DNA from: Alphaproteobacteria bacterium
Lineage (GTDB): Bacteria; Pseudomonadota; Alphaproteobacteria; JANQMY01
DNA length: 64,000 bases
Assembly: GCA_028289425.1 (NCBI GenBank)
Contig: JANQPL010000005.1
Location: 62,001-126,000, forward strand
Reading direction: 5' to 3'
Part shown: piece by piece, positions 9,421 through 18,395 of the stretch
Layout: each line of letters opens with the position of its first letter
Position numbering within the stretch: the first letter of the stretch is position 1
Position numbers and translations under genes: made by a program
The notes under the pieces: model-generated
The model's input: only the letters and a program-made list of their open reading frames with translations
What the model was told of the DNA's origin: nothing
The model's database searches: none

Positions 9421-9793
9421 GAAACAAGGCACGCCAAGTATATCTTGCGCGCCACAACTATACCCCAAGTAGAGCGTTCAATATAACGCGCACAGCCTTT
9501 TCTGAACCAAGTCGTTCATCTTAGGTTCAGGCGCATCCACCTATCTAAAGCGGGTCATACCGGTGGTTTCAGGTCTGCGGGGCCGGTATGTCGGCATCGT
9601 TTTTGCCCCCGGCGCCCGTATCGGCCTATGCTCCATACCCAGTCCTACGCCCATGTCGGGGGCATTAATCTCCAAAAACAAAGTCAGCACAGATCTACAA
9701 CTCAGTGCGGCCGCTCTGCATTTTGTTGCCGAAAGCTGGCCGCCGGGCGCGTTTACCGACAGAATTCAATCTGTCGATGGAGGGACGCCCGCA
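9421..9793. other. intergenic region between spoVR and SDR gene
   Basis: No gene is supported in these 373 bases. The frame of the following SDR is open through the second half, but that part encodes nothing family-like and the ribosome-binding site lies at the downstream ATG. I see no strong terminator hairpin after spoVR. Confidence 0.4.
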
Positions 9794-10558
9794 ATGAAGA
9801 TCAATGGGTCGGTTGTTTTGGTGACCGGCGCCAATCGAGGAATTGGCAAAGCATTTGTGGAAACACTTGCGAAAATGGGCGCGGCCAAGATTTACGCGGC
9901 TGCCCGTGACGCTCAAGAGATTGAGGTGGCCTCTCCGGCCGTTACCGCCGTGCCGCTTGATCTCACAAAACCCAATCAAATCGAAGCCGCCGCCCAGAGG
10001 TGTCAGGACGTGACATTGCTGATCAACAATGCGGGCATGACATGCATTGAGAATCTGATGGACCCGCCTGATGACGCCGCCTTTCGGGAGGTGATGGAGG
10101 TCAATTATTTTGGTCCGCTGACCATGTGCCGCGCTTTCGCCCCCGTCCTCAAGCACAATGGTGGTGGCGGCATTTTGAACATTTTGTCCATGGCGGCCAT
10201 GATGTGTGTGCCCGGCGCACCGGCCTATAGCGCAAGCAAGGCCGCAGCCGAAATGATGAGCCATGGTGTTCGTTTCGAGCTGGCCGATCAAGGCACTCAA
10301 GTCTCGATCGTCTATCCCGGCTATGTGAACACCCGCATGTCGGAGACATTTCCGGTAAAGAAGGTAAGCCCCAGCACGATTGCAGCGCGATGTTTGAAAG
10401 CATTTGAGAAGGGTGAGGCCATCATCTATCCCGACCTGTTTTCGCGCATGACGCACGATAAGCTCGTGAACGAAACCGAGTTTGTGCAGACGGAGCCGCA
10501 GGCTGCCGTTGTACAGTTGGTGGAAGCCTTCGTGGAACATCCAGAGGCCGGAACTTAG
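9794..10558 (+). CDS. SDR family oxidoreductase
   Basis: A 254-residue classical SDR. Residues 10-18 give TGANRGIGK (cofactor loop), NNAG lies near residue 78, and YSASK holds the catalytic Tyr/Lys. After the active site the chain follows the Rossmann core with a C-terminal helix and no membrane segment. ATG 9794 is preceded by GGAGGGA at the right distance, so the 77 in-frame upstream codons are not counted. The substrate is not predictable. The aldo-keto reductase follows on the same strand after 88 bases, and the two may be co-transcribed. Confidence 0.85.
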   Translation: MKINGSVVLVTGANRGIGKAFVETLAKMGAAKIYAAARDAQEIEVASPAVTAVPLDLTKPNQIEAAAQRCQDVTLLINNAGMTCIENLMDPPDDAAFREVMEVNYFGPLTMCRAFAPVLKHNGGGGILNILSMAAMMCVPGAPAYSASKAAAEMMSHGVRFELADQGTQVSIVYPGYVNTRMSETFPVKKVSPSTIAARCLKAFEKGEAIIYPDLFSRMTHDKLVNETEFVQTEPQAAVVQLVEAFVEHPEAGT

Positions 10559-10646
10559 ACTTGCGGCATCCAATGAGCGAAGCAGTTTTCACTTCATCGG
10601 AAATCGCATTATGGTGGCGGTTTCCGACATTGAGGGGAGCAGCAGA

Positions 10647-11660
10647 ATGTCAGTAGCCAAACGAAAAATTGGAGCGTTGGACGTACACCCTGTGGGCTTG
10701 GGGTGCATGAATCTCAGCCACGCCTACGGCCCCGCTCAGGACCACGCCGATGCGGTGAAGTTTCTGCAACGTGCCGTCGATATTGGCTACGATTTCCTTG
10801 ATACGGCGACGATTTATGGGATGGGCAAGAACGAAGCGCTGATCGGAGAGGCGCTTAAGGATCGGCGCAACGATATTGTGCTCGCCAGCAAGTGTGTGAT
10901 GGGGTTCAAGGACGGAAAACGGTTTCGCGACGGGCGTCCGGAGAGCATCAAAAAAGCGTGTCATGCCAGTCTGGAGCGACTGCAGACCGACGTGATCGAT
11001 CTGTATTACATGCACCGGCCAGACTTTAATGTGCCCATCGAAGACTCTGTGGGGGCGCTGGCGGAGCTGGTGCAGGAAGGCAAGATCCGGATGATCGGCC
11101 TGTCGGAGATGTCCGCCGACACGTTGCGCAAAGCACATGCAGTGCACCCCATCGCCGCCATGCAGTCGGAATACTCACTCATGACCCGCAATCCCGAAAT
11201 CGCGGTCATTGACGCCTGCAAAGAGCTAGGCACGACCTTCGTGCCGTTCTCACCGGTCGGCCGCGGTTATCTGGCAAACGATCCACCAGAACCCGGCAGC
11301 TATCACGAAAAGGACCTGCGGCGCACCTTCCCGCGATTTAGCGAGCCCCATTTCAGCGCCAATCTGGGACTGCTGGGCACTGCAAAAGAAATCGCGTCCG
11401 AGTTAGGCTGCACGGTTGCGCAACTGGCACTCGCCTGGACACTCGCACGTGGCAGCACATTCGTGCCGATTCCTGGAACGACAAACCTTCAGCATCTGGA
11501 GGACAATTTCAATTCGGCGGAAATTGCGCTGTCGGCAGATGTTCTGGACCGACTCAACGAAACCTTTGCGCCGCAGGCGATTTCGGGGCCACGTTACTCC
11601 CCGCCCGCCCAAGCGACAGTCACGACGGAACAGTTTGAGTTTGAAACGGCATCCGCTTGA
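10647..11660 (+). CDS. aldo/keto reductase
   Basis: A 337-residue (beta/alpha)8 NADPH-dependent reductase of the YakC/AKR13-like type. The catalytic tetrad is readable: Asp and Tyr in DFLDTATIYGMG, Lys in LASKCVM and His in YYMHRPD. The C-terminal cofactor loop reads VPIPGTTNLQHLEDN. It should reduce an aldehyde or ketone to an alcohol in the cytoplasm. ATG 10647 has GGGGAG upstream; an alternative in-frame ATG at 10611 has no such site. It converges on the YceI lipoprotein gene with three bases between the stop codons. Confidence 0.9.
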   Translation: MSVAKRKIGALDVHPVGLGCMNLSHAYGPAQDHADAVKFLQRAVDIGYDFLDTATIYGMGKNEALIGEALKDRRNDIVLASKCVMGFKDGKRFRDGRPESIKKACHASLERLQTDVIDLYYMHRPDFNVPIEDSVGALAELVQEGKIRMIGLSEMSADTLRKAHAVHPIAAMQSEYSLMTRNPEIAVIDACKELGTTFVPFSPVGRGYLANDPPEPGSYHEKDLRRTFPRFSEPHFSANLGLLGTAKEIASELGCTVAQLALAWTLARGSTFVPIPGTTNLQHLEDNFNSAEIALSADVLDRLNETFAPQAISGPRYSPPAQATVTTEQFEFETASA

Positions 11661-11663
11661 GCA

Positions 11664-12260
11664 TCACTGTTCGAACACCAACGACGCGGTGACAGGCACG
11701 GTCGGCGTAATCTCCGGCAGACCGGCGACAACCTTCAGCTCTTCCAGTCCCGGCCCCAAGTCGAACTCATCCACGCTGACCAAAAGTGGCTCGGCTGTTC
11801 CGACGGAGACGCGGCTGTCGGCAATGCGCGTGATGAAAACTTTCGCGTCATATTCGCTGCTTAATCCGTGTAGATCTAGTTGGATTTCAAGCTCCGATTC
11901 AGTGCGCTGACCCACCGCCAATTCCTGAAACGCCGCAAGATCGACTTGCGCGGTCAAAACCGCGGAAGGAAACTTGACGACTTCAAAAAACATATCGCGC
12001 ATGCGTTCGTTGCGAATGTCGATATGGGTTTCAACACTGCCGAGATCTATGTCCACCTGAACCGCGCCCTCGGGCGACACGGATCCCGAAAGCTCCCGAA
12101 AATAGTGCGTTTCTCCGATATCGCCGGCCTTCACCGAAACGAACGATATGCGTGAGTCTTCGCTGACCAGGGTCCACGCCGCATTGGGGTCGACCGTGGG
12201 TTTAGGCTCTTCGCAAGCCGCCAACACCAACAGGACTGCCGGCAAAAGGACGTATCGCAT
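11664..12260 (-). CDS. YceI family lipoprotein
   Basis: A 198-residue protein. MRYVLLPAVLLVLAAC is a lipoprotein signal with the lipobox LAAC, so the mature chain starts at Cys16. The rest is a YceI-like lipocalin-fold domain that opens with WTLVSEDSRISFVSVKAGD, the usual YceI N-terminal strand, and contains the MRDMFFEVVKFP motif. YceI proteins bind isoprenoid-type lipids in the periplasm; the ligand here is unknown. ATG 12260 is preceded by GGGAGAG. A longer in-frame reading to 12536 would bury the lipobox and is rejected. Confidence 0.88.
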   Translation of the reverse strand: MRYVLLPAVLLVLAACEEPKPTVDPNAAWTLVSEDSRISFVSVKAGDIGETHYFRELSGSVSPEGAVQVDIDLGSVETHIDIRNERMRDMFFEVVKFPSAVLTAQVDLAAFQELAVGQRTESELEIQLDLHGLSSEYDAKVFITRIADSRVSVGTAEPLLVSVDEFDLGPGLEELKVVAGLPEITPTVPVTASLVFEQ

Positions 12261-12538
12261 CAGACTCTCCCAGCCATTTTTTGAGGACTCACAATTCTTA
12301 TGGGCGGAGTTTAGCCGGGCGCGTCCCGCCAATCCAATCGGATTCATCAATTGATGGTGAAACCCTACGTTCCAGAAGATTCTCGGTAGTTGGCGCGGTC
12401 GGCCGGGCCGAACGCAGTATGCAGTCGCCCCGGCTGCGTAACAAAGTGACGGGCGCAAAGTTTTAGTGTTCTTTCCGTCCGCAATGCGCCCCACGAATTT
12501 GGGAAAGGCGTTAACCCATCCTTTTGGACTGACCAACC

Positions 12539-13153
12539 CTATTGATAGGCTTTAAGGCCGGCGAAGTCGGTCGCCTCCACATGTTTGATTTTGTCTTCTT
12601 CGCTACAATTTCCGCCATACTGAAGAAAGAAGCTGTTCACAGTCGTCTGAATTTCACCGTTGCTGCTGATCATGACGCGCTCGCCATTGACCCTCTTCAT
12701 AGAATTGCCGGATGCAGAAGCAACCGCAGGATTCGAGAGCATCATGGTGAACGACTGAATCATGGGTGAATCGCCCGTGATGCTGACGGTGCACTCGTCC
12801 GTGCCCTTTGTGTATTTTGCCGACGCACTGATACCGCCGCCGAACATGGCTGCACCCACGGCTTGCGTATCGCCGTCCGTGCGCGTCCAATCATCGCCGA
12901 TAGGTGCCGGAAGAAACGCGCTCAACCCTTGCGCTTTAAGCTGACTGATGAGCTGAACAGCAAATTCCAGCGTCGACTTGGCTTCGGCAATATTGCCGTC
13001 CAAATAGGCCTTGATGCCTGCGACCAACTCTGCCGTGACATCATCTTTCTTATCCGCCGGAATCTCGATTGTTTCCGCTTCTGCGAACGCTGAACCTATG
13101 GCCAGGACCATCGCCAATACCATGGCCCCTAGAACATGCCGCACTTTCGTCAT
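12539..13153 (-). CDS. exported protein of unknown function
   Basis: A 204-residue protein with a clear Sec signal peptide, probably cleaved near AFAEA (residues 22-26). The mature part starts with an acidic segment (PADKKDDVTAELVAG) and a helical stretch, and ends in a beta-rich region with two cysteines (DECTVS and GGNCSEE) that could pair in the periplasm. I do not recognise a family. ATG 13153 has GGGGAG upstream. It lies 278 bases upstream of the YceI gene on the same strand and is divergent from the first SnoaL gene. Confidence 0.75.
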   Translation of the reverse strand: MTKVRHVLGAMVLAMVLAIGSAFAEAETIEIPADKKDDVTAELVAGIKAYLDGNIAEAKSTLEFAVQLISQLKAQGLSAFLPAPIGDDWTRTDGDTQAVGAAMFGGGISASAKYTKGTDECTVSITGDSPMIQSFTMMLSNPAVASASGNSMKRVNGERVMISSNGEIQTTVNSFFLQYGGNCSEEDKIKHVEATDFAGLKAYQ

Positions 13154-13250
13154 CCCATTCTCCCCTAATCTTGAGTCGTATCCATATATTACCAGCGTCA
13201 TATTACGCATGGTAGCATGCCCGTCAAAACGCATGGGAGAGGCCGACCAA

Positions 13251-13802
13251 ATGACCCGTCAAACGACCGTCGCCGACGTCTTAGCGACACACGACATCCA
13301 AAACGTACTTGTCCGCTATTGCCGGGGTATGGACCGCATGGACCGCGCCCTCACGCTGTCCTGTTGGCACGACGGCGGCACCGACGACCATGCCCCGCTA
13401 TATAGCGGATCGGCCGAAGGGTTTGTGGATTGGCTGTGGCCAGTTCATGAAAAAATGATCAGCACACGGCATGAGATCTTCAATGTACAGATCGGCGTCG
13501 ATGGCGATCTTGCGGGTTCCGAATGCTATTACCGCGTGTTCTTGGAAATACCAAAAGATGAACAGGTGTTCTTCCTGATCGGCTCGGGCCGCTATGTAGA
13601 CAATCTTGAAAGACGCAATGGGGTGTGGGCATTTTGCCATCGCCAAGCCGTATTTGATTGGACCCGTGTGGTTGCCCGCGATGCGGAGCTCGACGCGATG
13701 GCCTTAATCACCCCAAACAATCCGGAGGCCCCACCCACTATCGGCACTCGAGACGAGACTGATTATTCGTATGCTGTCCTAAAGCAGTTTTATGCCCAAT
13801 AA
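13251..13802 (+). CDS. nuclear transport factor 2-like (SnoaL) protein
   Basis: A 183-residue SnoaL/NTF2-like alpha+beta cone protein. The N-terminal helix pair (VADVLATHDIQNVLVRYCRGMDRMDRAL) is typical of the SnoaL-4 group, in which members resemble small dehydratases, isomerases or ring-hydroxylating beta subunits. A catalytic role cannot be read here. ATG 13251 has GGGAGAGG eight bases before it. A second SnoaL gene starts 17 bases after its stop, so the two form an operon and may make a heteromeric or two-step unit. Confidence 0.82.
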   Translation: MTRQTTVADVLATHDIQNVLVRYCRGMDRMDRALTLSCWHDGGTDDHAPLYSGSAEGFVDWLWPVHEKMISTRHEIFNVQIGVDGDLAGSECYYRVFLEIPKDEQVFFLIGSGRYVDNLERRNGVWAFCHRQAVFDWTRVVARDAELDAMALITPNNPEAPPTIGTRDETDYSYAVLKQFYAQ

Positions 13803-13819
13803 AAAATTGGAGGCCCCAA

Positions 13820-14293
13820 TTGGTTGAGAAGAACTTGCAATGGCTGATCGACCGGACCGACATCGTCGATACAATCAACAAATATGCCACTGGAATAGAC
13901 TTGCGGGATTGGGAACTTTACCGGTCGATTTTCGCCGATGAAGCGGAGTTTGATTTTTCAACGTTTGAGGGTCAGCCACCAAGTGTCATGAAAGCGGACG
14001 ACTGGGTGGCGCAGGTGCGATCGGTTTTGTCTGGCTTCGATTCCACTCAGCACGTTTTGACAAATCATGTGGTGGAAATTGACGGCGATCGCGCGACAAC
14101 AACGGTCTACATGAAGGCCGAACATTTCTTGGCGAACAAACTCGGCGACAACAGCATCGCTCTTGGCGGGTATTACAACCATGCTCTTACCCGCACCGCG
14201 GATGGCTGGAAGATCACCAAGTGCAAGCTTACCGTTACTTGGAATCGGGGCAATCGTCAGCTCTTCCACATGGCCGCAACGGCAAACACATAA
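13820..14293 (+). CDS. SnoaL-like protein, TTG start
   Basis: A 157-residue SnoaL-4 type protein whose N-terminus (LQWLIDRTDIVDTINKYATGIDLRDWEL) aligns by eye with the helix pair of the gene before it. No ATG is available near the expected start. TTG 13820 follows GGAGG by six bases, so I take it as the initiation codon. The partly conserved His/Asp positions of SnoaL cyclases are not obvious, so the function is unknown. It ends just before a hairpin whose U-run serves the opposite strand. Confidence 0.8.
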   Translation: MVEKNLQWLIDRTDIVDTINKYATGIDLRDWELYRSIFADEAEFDFSTFEGQPPSVMKADDWVAQVRSVLSGFDSTQHVLTNHVVEIDGDRATTTVYMKAEHFLANKLGDNSIALGGYYNHALTRTADGWKITKCKLTVTWNRGNRQLFHMAATANT

Positions 14294-14325
14294 AAAAGGG
14301 CCGCCACTGCAAAACAGTGGCGGCC
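14292..14325 (-). terminator. intrinsic terminator of the 14430-14774 gene
   Basis: GGCCGCCACTG (14299-14309) and CAGTGGCGGCC (14315-14325) form a perfect 11-bp stem with a 5-base loop. On the minus strand it is followed by a U-run (the A-run at 14292-14297), so it terminates the minus-strand gene. It may also stop the forward SnoaL transcript less well. Confidence 0.85.
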
Positions 14326-14429
14326 TATGGATGAGAGCAAGGCCAGCCGGGTCGGGAGGATCCGGACTGATATGGGCGCTTACTCTCTCTCGGCAACAGC
14401 CGACTTAGATCCGTTGGTCAGACGGATCG

Positions 14430-14774
14430 TCAGCGTGCTGCCACATTGCTGTACGGAGCGGCCGAATAGTTACCGGCCCATCTGCCCGGCGCAGATTCGA
14501 GCGCAATCAACTCTCCAGAGGTTGTCGCCGTGCAAAAACTCCGCACATAGGTGCGATCTTGCATCCGGCTGTCGATCCACAATTGTACTCTACCTCCTGC
14601 CCGGCTCTTTACCTTCTGCATCCTGTGCGACCGAATGCCTTCTGCCTCGGATTCGATCTGGGCATAACAGGCATTAAGCGCATTTGTGTAGCTGGCGGCA
14701 GAGGCCGGCACCGCAAAACTTATCGACAACGGCAAAACAATTGCCGCCGCGGCCAACACATCAATCGTTCTCAT
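14430..14774 (-). CDS. small exported protein of unknown function
   Basis: A 114-residue protein with a Sec signal peptide ending near PASAAS (about residue 27). The mature part has two cysteines (NACYAQ and SFCTATT) and many Arg, Ser and Ala residues, so a small disulfide-bonded periplasmic protein is likely. I do not recognise a family. ATG 14774 has GAGGAGGG upstream, a strong site; a TTG five codons earlier does not. It is monocistronic and ends in the terminator at 14292-14325. Confidence 0.7.
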   Translation of the reverse strand: MRTIDVLAAAAIVLPLSISFAVPASAASYTNALNACYAQIESEAEGIRSHRMQKVKSRAGGRVQLWIDSRMQDRTYVRSFCTATTSGELIALESAPGRWAGNYSAAPYSNVAAR

Positions 14775-15096
14775 CTCAACCCTCCTCAAGGTACGACATT
14801 GCAGCGTGAACCCTTGATGATTTGGGTTTTGAGTCGGATGAAAAAACTGATGCTATTCGCACGCCCGCCAATCAAAAATGCACAATCTGTCACCGCTTCT
14901 TCAAAAGATTTTATCTTCCGGCGAATTTCCAAATGAATTAAATGGCTTATGTGACAGCCACAAGTCGATCATCAATTGTTTTTCCCAATCCCGAAAAAAA
15001 TGCTCAGTGCCACTGGAAAAATGCACGCGAATACACCATCTAGCAAAAGGGTTTGCGGTCAGTCGGGTATTTGAGTTGGAACATCTTGGGGGTGTT
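14775..15096. other. divergent promoter region
   Basis: A 322-base gap between the small exported protein (minus) and the LysR regulator (plus). It is A+T-rich and has no supported gene. The LysR frame is open through much of it, but without a start that fits the family. Confidence 0.4.
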
Positions 15097-16038
15097 ATGA
15101 AGACCTGGATGCATCTGCCCTATTTCCTGGCTGTGATCCGCCGCGGATCAATGGAAGCGGCAGCAAAAGAACTTGGGGTTAACCGAACGACGGTTGCCCG
15201 ACACATTGCCGCGCTGGAAGCGGAACTCGGCGAAAAAGCGTTACAAAGAGACTCAGACGGCTACCACCCAACGGAAGTGGGCGCAGAAGTATTGGCAATC
15301 GCTCAAGAAGTGGAAGACCGCGTGGTCACCATCGAGCGCCGAATCTCGGGAAAAGACCAATCACTGCAGGGCGAGATCCGTATCAGTGCGCCGCAAGCGA
15401 TGACAGCGGGACATTTGGGACCCATCCTCCTCGATTTTGCAAAGGAATATCCGGACATCGTCTTAAACGTTCAGGGTACAAACGACCTGATTAACCTAAA
15501 CCGCGGCGAAGGTGACGTGGTGCTGCGTGTCACGCGTCAACCCCCCTTAAGTTGGGTTGGGCGCAAGTTGGCTGATTTTCGCTGGGCTTTGTATGGCGCG
15601 GATTGCAAATATTCGAAATCGGAAGCAGCGACCACTGATCGGCCGATCACCGACCCGACACCTGTCATCACCGGATTGACCGACGATTCTATTATCAGTT
15701 CGCTTGCGCCGTATCTGTCCCAACCCGTGGTGGCGGCCCGATGTGACGACATCATGACCGTTCGGGAGATGACGGCGGCCGGATTTGGTGTTGCGAAGAT
15801 GCCGTGCGCAATGGGCGAACCCGACCCCAGGCTCGTGCGTCTGTCGCCGGTGTTTGAAGATGACGGATGGGATTTGTGGATTCTCACACATGAAGACACT
15901 TATGCCTCCAATCGGGTCAAGGTGTTCATGCGTTTCGTGGGCGATCGCATGCGAGGACATCGCCATATGTACGCGGGCGAGGAAGCCGCTGATCAAAGTT
16001 CCTCTGCAACGCCAGAGAAAGAATCAGTGACCCAGTGA
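15097..16038 (+). CDS. LysR family transcriptional regulator
   Basis: A 313-residue LysR-type regulator. The N-terminal winged helix-turn-helix covers residues 5-62 (FLAVIRRGSMEAAAKELGVNRTTVARHIAALEAELG), and a periplasmic-binding-like effector domain follows. The wing Arg-Thr pair of the recognition helix is kept. The last 25 residues are polar and poorly ordered. ATG 15097 follows GGGGG by five bases, and the 73 in-frame codons upstream are not used. The tRNA-Gly gene follows on the other strand. No target operon is clear; the Rieske oxygenase 375 bases downstream is a candidate by position only. Confidence 0.88.
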   Translation: MKTWMHLPYFLAVIRRGSMEAAAKELGVNRTTVARHIAALEAELGEKALQRDSDGYHPTEVGAEVLAIAQEVEDRVVTIERRISGKDQSLQGEIRISAPQAMTAGHLGPILLDFAKEYPDIVLNVQGTNDLINLNRGEGDVVLRVTRQPPLSWVGRKLADFRWALYGADCKYSKSEAATTDRPITDPTPVITGLTDDSIISSLAPYLSQPVVAARCDDIMTVREMTAAGFGVAKMPCAMGEPDPRLVRLSPVFEDDGWDLWILTHEDTYASNRVKVFMRFVGDRMRGHRHMYAGEEAADQSSSATPEKESVTQ

Positions 16039-16098
16039 CAACTGGCCAATGATTGGGACGCTCTTGACCGGAGTGGCAGACGTATTGCCGAGAAACCT

Positions 16099-16172
16099 TG
16101 GAGCGGGTGAAGGGAGTCGAACCCTCGTCGCCTGCTTGGGAAGCAGGAGCTCTACCGTTGAGCTACACCCGC
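16099..16172 (-). tRNA. tRNA-Gly (anticodon CCC)
   Basis: Read on the minus strand the gene folds as a full cloverleaf. The acceptor stem pairs GCGGGTG with CACCCGC. The D-arm is AGCTC..GAGCT, and the anticodon stem is CCTGC/GCAGG around the loop TTCCCAA, giving anticodon CCC. The T-arm carries GGTTCGACTCC. The 3' CCA is encoded (16099-16101). It reads GGG codons. It sits alone between the LysR gene and the Rieske gene, a spot where integration would be possible, but no integrase or repeated 3' end is nearby. Confidence 0.96.
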
Positions 16173-16412
16173 CTGCGTAAAGAATGGCGCACCTTAAGCC
16201 GCCTACGCCGCTTCGCCAACCCGTCCGTCACCGCCCATATTTTCCAACGAACAAACGTCCAAATGAAAAAGTTTAACGGCTTTGTCAAAAAACATGCCGA
16301 ATCCCCGGTTCGCAAGGGTATGACCGCCTGATTGGGGTGTATGTGGCTGTTCTTCTCGTATATTTTTTCCACCATATTGGTCGCTAAAGATACGAAAACG
16401 AGGCAAGGGCCT

Positions 16413-17798
16413 ATGGGAGAACATGTCACGCTGAAACCTGGCGAAGCGCGTTGCGACGCGCCGTCTTATCAGGACATTCTGGACAACGACACGCGGGAAG
16501 CACCGGCGGCACTGCGTGCCCAGTCTGCACCGTTCTTGGGCGACGAAGGAATTCCGGTCGAGCACTACACATCCCAGGAGTTTTTCAATCTGGAGGCCCA
16601 CAAACTATGGCCGCGGATTTGGCAGATGGCCTGCCGGGAAGAGGAGATTCCAGAAGTCGGCGACTACATCACTTACGAGATCGTCGGCAAATCGTTCCTC
16701 ATCGTGCGGACGAAAGAGGACGAAATCAAAGCCTTCTACAATTCGTGCCTTCACCGCGGAACAAAGCTGAAGCACGACCAAGGGTGCGCCAACCAGTTTC
16801 GCTGCCCATTCCACGGATTTACCTGGAATCTGGACGGTTCGTTCAAGGAAAACCCGACTGCATGGGACTTTCCCCACTTGACGCCGGACAAGCTTCAGCT
16901 TCCGGAAGCTCTGGTGGACACCTGGGGCGGGTTCGTCTTCATCAATATGGATAAGAATGCGCGACCACTTTACGAAGTGCTGGACATTTTACCGGAGCAT
17001 TTCGAGCGCTGGAAAGTGGAAGACTGTTACAAGTTCGTCCACGTGGCGAAGGTGATCAAAGCCAATTGGAAGGCTGTTGCCGAAGCGTTCATGGAATCCT
17101 GGCATACCATCGACACGCATCCGCAAATCATGCCTTACCTGGCCTGCGCCAACTCCCAATACGATGTCTTTAGCGACCACGTCACGCGTCAGATCAGCGC
17201 CACCGGCGAGCCAAGTCCGCACGTTTACCACAAGAACCATACGGAGCAGGAGATCCTGAACTCCATGACCGCCACGTCAGGCCGTGTGGAAGACGACAGC
17301 GGCTTGAAGGTTCCGGAGGGCCAGAAAGCGCGGGCGTTCATGGCGGAGGTGAGCCGCCAGGCATTCACCGCCGAAGACGGTCACGATTATTCCGATAAGT
17401 CGGATGCGGAAATGCTGGATGCGTTACTATACAACGTTTTCCCCAATTTCTCCGTATGGGCTGGATTCTTGCCAAACCTAGTTTACCGCTGGCGGCCCAA
17501 CGGCATGGACGTCAATTCGGCGATCATGGAGGTTATGTGGCTGAAACGCTGTCCGAAAGATAAGCCGCGCCCGGAACCCGTGCGCTGCAACTTCCTAACG
17601 GAAGACCAGAAGTGGACGGACGCGCCGGAACTGGGCGGCCTTGCGGACATTTTCGAGCAGGACATGGGCAATCTGCCCTATGTGCAGGAAGGCATGCATG
17701 CCTCTGGCACCGGTGTTGTCAATTTCGGCAACTACCAAGAGATGCGTATACGGCAGCACCACATCACGCTCAGAAAATATCTCAACGACGAGATTTGA
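16413..17798 (+). CDS. Rieske aromatic ring-hydroxylating dioxygenase, alpha subunit
   Basis: A 461-residue oxygenase component. The Rieske [2Fe-2S] site reads CLHRG then CPFHG with 16 residues between the second ligand and the third. The mononuclear iron site is ESWHTIDTH, giving two His four residues apart, with a downstream Asp expected. The chain is the usual length for a homomeric alpha subunit of the phthalate/benzoate type. It needs electrons from a ferredoxin and reductase, and neither lies near. No beta subunit gene follows; the tandem SnoaL proteins 2.1 kb upstream have the beta-subunit fold but are not adjacent. ATG 16413 follows AAGGG. A strong terminator closes the gene. Confidence 0.93.
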   Translation: MGEHVTLKPGEARCDAPSYQDILDNDTREAPAALRAQSAPFLGDEGIPVEHYTSQEFFNLEAHKLWPRIWQMACREEEIPEVGDYITYEIVGKSFLIVRTKEDEIKAFYNSCLHRGTKLKHDQGCANQFRCPFHGFTWNLDGSFKENPTAWDFPHLTPDKLQLPEALVDTWGGFVFINMDKNARPLYEVLDILPEHFERWKVEDCYKFVHVAKVIKANWKAVAEAFMESWHTIDTHPQIMPYLACANSQYDVFSDHVTRQISATGEPSPHVYHKNHTEQEILNSMTATSGRVEDDSGLKVPEGQKARAFMAEVSRQAFTAEDGHDYSDKSDAEMLDALLYNVFPNFSVWAGFLPNLVYRWRPNGMDVNSAIMEVMWLKRCPKDKPRPEPVRCNFLTEDQKWTDAPELGGLADIFEQDMGNLPYVQEGMHASGTGVVNFGNYQEMRIRQHHITLRKYLNDEI

Positions 17799-17820
17799 GC
17801 GCAGTAACCTGAATCAAAAG

Positions 17821-17846
17821 GGGCGCCAAATCGGCGCCCTTTTTTA
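17821..17846 (+). terminator. intrinsic terminator after the Rieske oxygenase
   Basis: GGGCGCC (17821-17827) pairs with GGCGCCC (17833-17839) around a 5-base loop and is followed by six T residues. It ends the forward Rieske transcript 22 bases after the stop and overlaps the 3' end of the convergent CMD gene. Confidence 0.88.
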
Positions 17847-18395
17847 TTTGGGGAAGCCCGACAGCCGCTCGTCGAGCTGGACGCCGAATGTGTTCAAGGC
17901 CATGGACACCAGCGTGTACTGACCAACGGCAAAAACCAAATCCATGATCTGCTTGTCAGAGAAGTGCTCCTTCAGCTGATCCCAGGTGCCGTCCGATATG
18001 TCCTTGTTTTGATGGAGCTCATCCACCGCCTGCATCAAAGCGCGGTCGGCCGGCGACCAATCCGCGTCGGGACCCGTGACAATTTTATCGATTTCCTCAT
18101 CCGTGAGGCCTGCGCGCTTGCCGATCTCCACATGCTGGCCCCATTCATACTCGGCCTGGCACAGCCACCCCACCCGCAGAATGGCGATTTCCCGCTCCCG
18201 GGCCGGCAGCGTGGATTTAAAAAGCACGTGATTGGCAAAAACGATCCAACGTTTATAGAGCTTCGGATGTCGGATCATTGTGCGGAACACATTATCGACC
18301 CAGCCTTGCTCAATCAGCGGGGCCAACAGTTTTTTCTGCTCGTCCGACATTTGGTCGTCGGAAACCGGCGCGACACGGGGCTCGCTGCGTCTCAT
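17844..18395 (-). CDS. carboxymuconolactone decarboxylase family protein
   Basis: A 183-residue AhpD-like helical protein. The CMD core lies at about 60-150, with ILRVGWLCQAEYEWGQH carrying the conserved region where true AhpD members have CxxC. Only one of the two cysteines is present here, so peroxidase relay activity is unlikely. Family members include gamma-carboxymuconolactone decarboxylases of the beta-ketoadipate pathway and many uncharacterised proteins, and I cannot choose among them. ATG 18395 has GAGGAT upstream. It is convergent with the Rieske gene, and its last bases overlap that gene's terminator. Confidence 0.85.
   Translation of the reverse strand: MRRSEPRVAPVSDDQMSDEQKKLLAPLIEQGWVDNVFRTMIRHPKLYKRWIVFANHVLFKSTLPAREREIAILRVGWLCQAEYEWGQHVEIGKRAGLTDEEIDKIVTGPDADWSPADRALMQAVDELHQNKDISDGTWDQLKEHFSDKQIMDLVFAVGQYTLVSMALNTFGVQLDERLSGFPK

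Noticed and set aside
16099-16172. tRNA-Gly as an integration site for a mobile element
   Set aside because: No integrase, no repeated tRNA 3' end and no change in base composition on either side.
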